Below are positions 58,933 through 64,000 of a DNA stretch of 64,000 nucleotides, piece after piece. A program made the translations under genes and the position numbers. The notes beneath the pieces were generated by a model. The model worked only from the letters and a program-made list of their open reading frames with translations, was not told the origin of the DNA and ran no database searches. Position 1 is the first letter of the stretch; each line of letters begins with the position of its first letter. The stretch covers positions 62,001-126,000 of the forward strand of contig MDLC01000003.1 in the NCBI GenBank assembly GCA_001723645.1. The letters are read 5' to 3'. Source of the DNA: Candidatus Endobugula sertula (GTDB taxonomy: Bacteria; Pseudomonadota; Gammaproteobacteria; Pseudomonadales; Cellvibrionaceae).

Positions 58933-61740
58933 TTATCTTGTAATAGGGTATGCACTAACCAATTTAAACTTATCCGCAGTTGATGTGCCTTTTTTCCCAA
59001 CACCAGTAGTTATGACTACCTCTATTGCTGTCGCAGTGCGTACATACTGTCTAGCTTGCGCCTCATCTTTCGACGCCAACCAGAGATCTCTATCTTGCCT
59101 CGACTGAAAACCCTCACCAACAGGATGACCAAAGTCATGAGTAAATCCATAAACTTGCCCATTGAGGCCATCTTTCACCATATACTTATCTTTCTCGTAT
59201 AAGGTACTTCTCAATTGGGAAACAGCTACCGAGGACTTACCAGTTTGAATAACATAATCTTCGTAAACAGGACGTCCTTGCCCAGGAATAGCTCCAACAT
59301 TATATCTGAGAGTTTTCGTCGGTGGGTTTTGAAGTATTTCCTCCCTTTTTCTATCTGCTGCTCCAGCCTTTAAAGGACTAACATTTTTAATAACATGTGT
59401 AATTAGTTTTTCAGCATCCTCTTTACTGTAAAATGCGGCGCTACCTATATTGTGATCTTTCAGTACATCATACCGACGAGAGGCCCAATCCAAAGCACTA
59501 ACGCCTGATGGAGGAACGTGTCTATTGAGAGCATGGCCTCCTTCTGAATCCCCCTTGGTATGTAGGTATAATCGTTCTTCATGTTCAGCCAAATTTATTT
59601 TGTCACCCACGGCACTCCTCAAGCGACTCAGCCTTCCAATATCTTTCACCTTTTGAAAAGGACCTAACTGAGGGTTAAGAGTATGTGTGGAACCAAATAG
59701 CAAACGTAATGATATATCTAAATCATCTATATGATCTGTTGGATCACGACCATCGTCGTCCCAAAATCTCACTGGATTATTCCTCACCATCCGGTAAAGA
59801 TTCAAGCCATCAACCGTACCAGCCGGATCAGGATTCAACCAACGTCCCATCCACGGCATATAATAACGATAGCCATAGTAGTACAGACCAGTGACATCCC
59901 GCTCCTTGCCCGAATAACGTACATACTTATATTTCGCCTCAATATCACTTTTCGCACTCCATAATGCCGTCCCACCAAATGGATAATATTCTTCCTGTGT
60001 CAACACATCAGCGTTATCATCCAGCTCCAGATTACTGCTACCCAGATGATTGTCTACGCTGTATCTGAGCTGATTATTGAAAGTGCCTGTAGGTAAGCCT
60101 GCTGCCCAATGTAGCGCCCGTACCTGATGTCGGCCTGTATTCATCAATGTCACTACATGTAACTCTTCATCGACCGAACCATGATTTCGCTTCGTTCTCA
60201 ATTCTAATCCCGGAAGGTAAATCACCTCTGACTCATTACTGTTACTGTCATCCAACAACACTTTACGAATACGATGACCCTGCACTGAATACTGGTAAAC
60301 CTCGTATTGATGATCGGTCAAGTCCACCCGTTTCAGTTGATCATGGAGCCCCCAAACTAACACTTTACTGTGTTCTAGCTGTTTCAGATTTCCATGGGCA
60401 TCAAAATAACTATCCACCTGACCTTCTGATATGGGATGATCGCTCACTTGTTGAACGACCCGGTTACTTTTATCTGACACCACCATACCCAAGGTATAAG
60501 TGCTGGCACCCACATGATGGATAGACCCAAGGTTTCCGGCACGGTCATAATGGTATTGACGGGTATAGTTGACGTATTGCGAGGCATCACCTAGTGGAAG
60601 AAGTGGGGGCAGAGATGAACTCTGGGATAAAGTGGCATCGTTTTCACGACCCGTCGCTGTCATTAGCTGGTAAAGTGCATCGTAGGTGTAAGTCTGTTCC
60701 GGCACCACACGCTGATTTTTATAAAACCGAGTAGCTTGGGCACTATCGTTAACCGATACGATATTCCCTACTGGGTCATAGGCATAATTCAGGTTTTGCA
60801 GACAGGTACTACGTCCCTCTTTCGCCATCCTTTTCGTCAACACCTGCATTAAACGCCAGTCCTGTTTATCGTATATATAGGTCGTCTCGATCCCATTATC
60901 CGCCGTTTCCAATATCACCTGCCCATTAGCATTGTATTGTATCTCGGACAACACCATGCGCTCAGTACTACCAGATGCCTGATAATATGTTGCCACCAGT
61001 AAACCCGCGACATCATATTCGCTACGCTGCACATTACCTTTGGCATCCTGCTGACTTAACACCGTACCTAGAGCATTATAGGTCCACTGGGTTGAGTAAA
61101 TGTTGTCTTCAAGAAACCCGGTCCACGCATCATCATCATTGCCCTGCCAATCACTATCAGCACATTTGTCACTCAGTAATCTGCGTTGCTGAATCAGGGG
61201 CTGGCCGGTCAGGCTAACGCTGGTCGTCTCCAACAGGCCGCCTTGATCATAATGACACACCAATTGGAGGTTCAGATTGTTGGCTGTCTCTGCAGCATCA
61301 CCGTAAACAAAACGTTCCGTCACCCGTTCACTCCCCTCATCGACGTCCGAGTTTTGCTCATAGGTGGCCACAGGGCGGTGGAGTGTGTCATCGTATTCAT
61401 AACGCCGCATTGTGCCACGACCATCCCACTCTTTATAAGGAGCACCGGTAACATCCGGCAACAATACCCGCCAGCCAGCATCCACACTGTCCAGGCGAAG
61501 TACTTGGCCTGCCTGATTATTTATCTGGGTCTGGTTTACCTGCTTCTTATCAAATTGCCTCGGATCAGCGGATGTTTCAAGCTGACCAATCGCATTGTAG
61601 GTAGAATGGCTAATCAAAGTATCTCGTGCAGAACCCGCAACACTGCGATTAAACTGTACTGAACGGACAGGGAGCCCACGGTTATCGTTAACCGCAATCG
61701 TCGGGGTCCCCTTAAAAATATCTGGATATGAAGATGTCAT
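58933..61740 (-). CDS. Tc toxin C component (TccC-like) with a C-terminal RNase A-like cargo
   Basis: The 935-residue protein starts PTIAVNDNRGLPVRSVQFNR, typical of TccC. It is built of RHS/YD repeats and ends the shell with the Rhs core block SGKERDVTGLYYYGYRYYMPWMGRWLNPDPAG (read as adjacent motifs), at about residues 609-641. The Asp-rich segment RFWDDDGRD (658-666) is where the cargo is expected to be cut off. The variable tail, about 665-935, has GGHALNRHV (734-742), a helical stretch, and a final AIEVVITTG...FKLVSAYPITR. That order (GGH...HV ... TAYP-like end) fits the bacterial RNase A-like CDI toxin family (PF18431). An insertion of about 100 residues (790-890) is unusual. Start and stop are clear. 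Confidence 0.88.
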   Translation of the reverse strand: MTSSYPDIFKGTPTIAVNDNRGLPVRSVQFNRSVAGSARDTLISHSTYNAIGQLETSADPRQFDKKQVNQTQINNQAGQVLRLDSVDAGWRVLLPDVTGAPYKEWDGRGTMRRYEYDDTLHRPVATYEQNSDVDEGSERVTERFVYGDAAETANNLNLQLVCHYDQGGLLETTSVSLTGQPLIQQRRLLSDKCADSDWQGNDDDAWTGFLEDNIYSTQWTYNALGTVLSQQDAKGNVQRSEYDVAGLLVATYYQASGSTERMVLSEIQYNANGQVILETADNGIETTYIYDKQDWRLMQVLTKRMAKEGRSTCLQNLNYAYDPVGNIVSVNDSAQATRFYKNQRVVPEQTYTYDALYQLMTATGRENDATLSQSSSLPPLLPLGDASQYVNYTRQYHYDRAGNLGSIHHVGASTYTLGMVVSDKSNRVVQQVSDHPISEGQVDSYFDAHGNLKQLEHSKVLVWGLHDQLKRVDLTDHQYEVYQYSVQGHRIRKVLLDDSNSNESEVIYLPGLELRTKRNHGSVDEELHVVTLMNTGRHQVRALHWAAGLPTGTFNNQLRYSVDNHLGSSNLELDDNADVLTQEEYYPFGGTALWSAKSDIEAKYKYVRYSGKERDVTGLYYYGYRYYMPWMGRWLNPDPAGTVDGLNLYRMVRNNPVRFWDDDGRDPTDHIDDLDISLRLLFGSTHTLNPQLGPFQKVKDIGRLSRLRSAVGDKINLAEHEERLYLHTKGDSEGGHALNRHVPPSGVSALDWASRRYDVLKDHNIGSAAFYSKEDAEKLITHVIKNVSPLKAGAADRKREEILQNPPTKTLRYNVGAIPGQGRPVYEDYVIQTGKSSVAVSQLRSTLYEKDKYMVKDGLNGQVYGFTHDFGHPVGEGFQSRQDRDLWLASKDEAQARQYVRTATAIEVVITTGVGKKGTSTADKFKLVSAYPITR

Positions 61741-61803
61741 GTATCTTTCTCCGCAATGTAGAAAAACTGCCCACTAATATGGGGCAGCATTTTCCTAAAT
61801 GAA

Positions 61804-64000
61804 TCAATTTGACACGGTCTCGGACCACGTGTCATTTTCGTCTTCAGCAATCGTATGCCAAGAGGTGTTATATTGCCGTCGTTCGTAGCCTTTTGCCGTC
61901 AACACTCTGATTAAACGACCCAATGCATCGTAGAAGTGCGTATCTGCGTAGGCCTCAGCACGCATCGATGAATCAGCCACATATTGCCAATCATCCACAA
62001 AAAAAGGTTGGTACTGTCTGATAACTAATCCTTTATTGTTGTACTCTATGCGACCAGACACCCGCCAACGAGAATCAGTATGCACTTCGACCAAACTACC
62101 GTCATCATTCAACGCAAGTTCTCCGTCTTTGGTCCGCTGGTAAGCCATACCCGGTTCTACTTTTTGCGCGGATTGCAAGAGACGACCAAAACCATCACTA
62201 TGCACAACCTGCACCTGAACCTTCTGAGAATTGGTTCCCGGGAAAGTATCTGCTGTTAGCATAACCTGATGCAATGGCTGCGTCGAAACTGCCCAGCTAA
62301 ATGTGTCACGAGCCGCCAGCACCGCAAAATTCTGCTCCGCAGCTCCTACTTGTTCTATCAAAGTAGAAACATCAAAGGGTGGCACAATGCTGGCGTCAAG
62401 GGCATCAAACCCTGTGCTCTCACCATTTTCGGTTCCGTAAAAACTACTCACTGCCGGATACCCCTGAGGCGTCGACGCTACCTGACGAGTATTTTTATTA
62501 GTGTCTGTCACCACCCGCGTCGCCAAAGACTGATAATCAATTTGAGATAAGACTTCATTGTCAAGAGCATCTTTAACAGACAACACTCTTAAGCAGTACA
62601 CATCATAATTCAATGTATTGATGCCCGATAATGGAGTACTTTGCTCAGATACTGGTACATAAAACTGACTGGCATCAGCGTATTTCACCAGAGACCGACG
62701 CACGGCCCAAACATTTGGCTCTGTGGTGATAGAGTGCTGTGGAGACACTTGTACATAGCCTGCTGCTGTCAGCTCAGTATCGAGCGCTTGCGCCGTCAAT
62801 AAGTCCTGGTAGGCTGTTAATGCCTCGTCATCAAATGCCATTTCTTCGGTATAAACACGACGTGGCGGGAAGGTAAAGGAGCTGGCCAGATGTTCATCCG
62901 CATAATAATGTTTCTCCTGACTGGCACAGTGACGTGCCGCACCCACTGACAGTAGGGGATGCTTTATCAAATTCTCCACGCAAAAACCCCCTTCGGGCAC
63001 ATCATCCTGCGAGCCTTCTATCACATTACTGCGAGACGACAGTGGCAAGCCAATGACCACATAATTTTTGCTATTATCATGATAATACGCATGAAGATTT
63101 TCACTCAGGCGAAGTATGAATTGCTGCTCATCTTCTGTTGCACTATCCAGGCCTGGGTACACACTATCCCAAACCCCTCTGAGTAAAACTTTCCGGGAAT
63201 CATAGTGCCAAGCTCTCCGGGGATAATGAACACTCACTTCATGTAATGGCAGGTCATACTCGTCAAACAATAATGTTAGTGAATGCTGACAAACTGGATC
63301 TTTGCTAACACGTTCATAACGGTAATGAAGCTGCTCAATTGGCTTCACCCGAAGCACCGGCACAGAGTCCGGTGCCGCTCCAGGTTGCAGCATTGACACC
63401 TGATAACGCCGACTGACAATGGTATAGGGGTTCCCTTCCAAAGCAACATTGCCATCCAAACCATAAACTTCTTCACGCATCAGTTCACCCACAAGGGCAC
63501 GCTCTACCCACCACTGATCACTCTGAGAGCACTCGTCGCTTTGAAACAATGTCGATGCCAGTGTATAAGCCTGAGGGTCTTCCTCCCAATAGGGTGTCAT
63601 GTGATTGATCTGATAACCAATATGATACCAACGACAGGTTTTCAGAGGTGGAGTATCCGTATTCAACGACCCACCAGCCAGTTGCTCCGCATCCAGAGTC
63701 TCCACATAGGCAAAACCTCTGAATTCGCGCTCCTTACCATCATACACACCATGACGATATACGAACTCCTGCTTCAGTTGGTTACCCGTCACCAAATCCG
63801 TCTGATACAACTGCTTGACCAAGTATACTGGCAGCGGCAGAGCACACACTGTCGCCTTTAGCTTTTCCTTTTCATCCAACCACTCCTGTCCCGAATGACG
63901 GTAGGTTACTTCACTGAGTGCGCCGCATTGATTATCCAATTGGTGAATCAGATAGGGTTTATGGGCACAGAGTGGCAATAAAAAGTGGGTGGGCGTGAGA
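61804..64000 (-). CDS. Tc toxin B component (TcdB/TcaC-like), 5-prime end outside the window
   Basis: At least 731 residues are read; the frame is open through 64000, so the gene continues to the right. The visible part holds KPYLIHQLDNQCGALSEVTYRHS, the 'LP(F/L)PV..V' region followed by YRHGVYDGKEREFRGFAYVE, which is the conserved mid-region of TcB, and C-terminal RHS repeats (YNNKGLVIRQYQPFF, HFYDALGRLIRVLTAKGYERRQYNTSW). With the C component it forms the closed cocoon that holds the toxin cargo. A 63-base gap separates the two genes. The pore-forming A component is not in the window. Confidence 0.9.
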   Translation of the reverse strand, partial: LTPTHFLLPLCAHKPYLIHQLDNQCGALSEVTYRHSGQEWLDEKEKLKATVCALPLPVYLVKQLYQTDLVTGNQLKQEFVYRHGVYDGKEREFRGFAYVETLDAEQLAGGSLNTDTPPLKTCRWYHIGYQINHMTPYWEEDPQAYTLASTLFQSDECSQSDQWWVERALVGELMREEVYGLDGNVALEGNPYTIVSRRYQVSMLQPGAAPDSVPVLRVKPIEQLHYRYERVSKDPVCQHSLTLLFDEYDLPLHEVSVHYPRRAWHYDSRKVLLRGVWDSVYPGLDSATEDEQQFILRLSENLHAYYHDNSKNYVVIGLPLSSRSNVIEGSQDDVPEGGFCVENLIKHPLLSVGAARHCASQEKHYYADEHLASSFTFPPRRVYTEEMAFDDEALTAYQDLLTAQALDTELTAAGYVQVSPQHSITTEPNVWAVRRSLVKYADASQFYVPVSEQSTPLSGINTLNYDVYCLRVLSVKDALDNEVLSQIDYQSLATRVVTDTNKNTRQVASTPQGYPAVSSFYGTENGESTGFDALDASIVPPFDVSTLIEQVGAAEQNFAVLAARDTFSWAVSTQPLHQVMLTADTFPGTNSQKVQVQVVHSDGFGRLLQSAQKVEPGMAYQRTKDGELALNDDGSLVEVHTDSRWRVSGRIEYNNKGLVIRQYQPFFVDDWQYVADSSMRAEAYADTHFYDALGRLIRVLTAKGYERRQYNTSWHTIAEDENDTWSETVSN

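Noticed and set aside
58933-59740. EndoU or ADP-ribosyltransferase identity for the TcC tail
   Set aside because: The GGH...HV and final SAYP motifs fit the RNase A-like family better, and I see no R-S-E type ADP-ribosyltransferase signature.
60147-60524. Plus-strand frames of 70-160 codons across the TcB and TcC genes
   Set aside because: They lie antisense to RHS repeats and show His/Pro-rich sequence without motifs; the minus-strand reading is clearly the real one.

Overview
The window is chromosomal DNA from an AT-rich gammaproteobacterium. The evidence is a complete S10/spc/alpha ribosomal block, a complete gammaproteobacterial dcw cluster (mraZ to ftsZ-lpxC), a type A RNase P RNA, the lpoA-yraN-diaA-dolP cluster, and the rplM-rpsI-petA-petBC-sspA-sspB order known from Pseudomonas-like bacteria. 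MurE carries the DNPR motif for meso-diaminopimelate, and LpxC and LpoA imply a Gram-negative envelope. Base composition, a Tc toxin pair and several decayed genes suggest a marine or host-associated lineage (Oceanospirillales or Cellvibrionales-like). I cannot name the genus from sequence alone.

Layout: 1-938 holds the end of an RND/MMPL exporter gene and a doubtful small ORF. 939-2546 is murJ. 2547-3334 has no intact gene but carries the relic of an ISAs1-family transposase. 3335-17500 is the full run rpsJ to rplQ on the minus strand, including secY and rpmJ, with a strong promoter ahead of rpsJ and a second one ahead of rpsM. 17933-24148 holds an alkyltransferase, yacG, mutT, argJ, secA and an M23 peptidase gene. 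24149-24455 may hold a wrecked dciA (DUF721). 24456-42574 is lpxC and the dcw cluster, preceded by an ordered array of MraZ-type operator repeats. 42878-43244 is rnpB. 43450-48372 holds a DUF4388-like gene, rsmI, lpoA, yraN, diaA and dolP. 48435-54378 holds a Yip1-family gene, sspB, sspA, a fused cytochrome b/c1 gene, petA, rpsI and rplM. 54574-58699 holds an OmpA-like envelope protein, a bactofilin-like membrane protein and an FtsH-type protease. 58933-64000 holds the Tc toxin B and C components.

How the genes work together: most of the window is growth machinery, namely translation, Sec export, peptidoglycan precursor synthesis (murE-F-D-G-C, ddl, mraY), the divisome (ftsL, I, W, Q, A, Z), lipid A commitment (lpxC) and the bc1 complex. 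The accessory part is at the right edge. There a TcB-TcC cocoon gene pair ends in a C-terminal cargo that resembles the RNase A-like toxins of contact-dependent inhibition systems. This is the most interesting feature of the window. Other points of interest are the single-ORF cytochrome b/c1 fusion, the in-register MraZ operator, a 25-bp perfect inverted repeat beside rnpB, the possible loss of dciA, and an apparent frameshift at the start of the OmpA-like gene. I saw no tRNA, 5S/16S/23S rRNA or CRISPR array.
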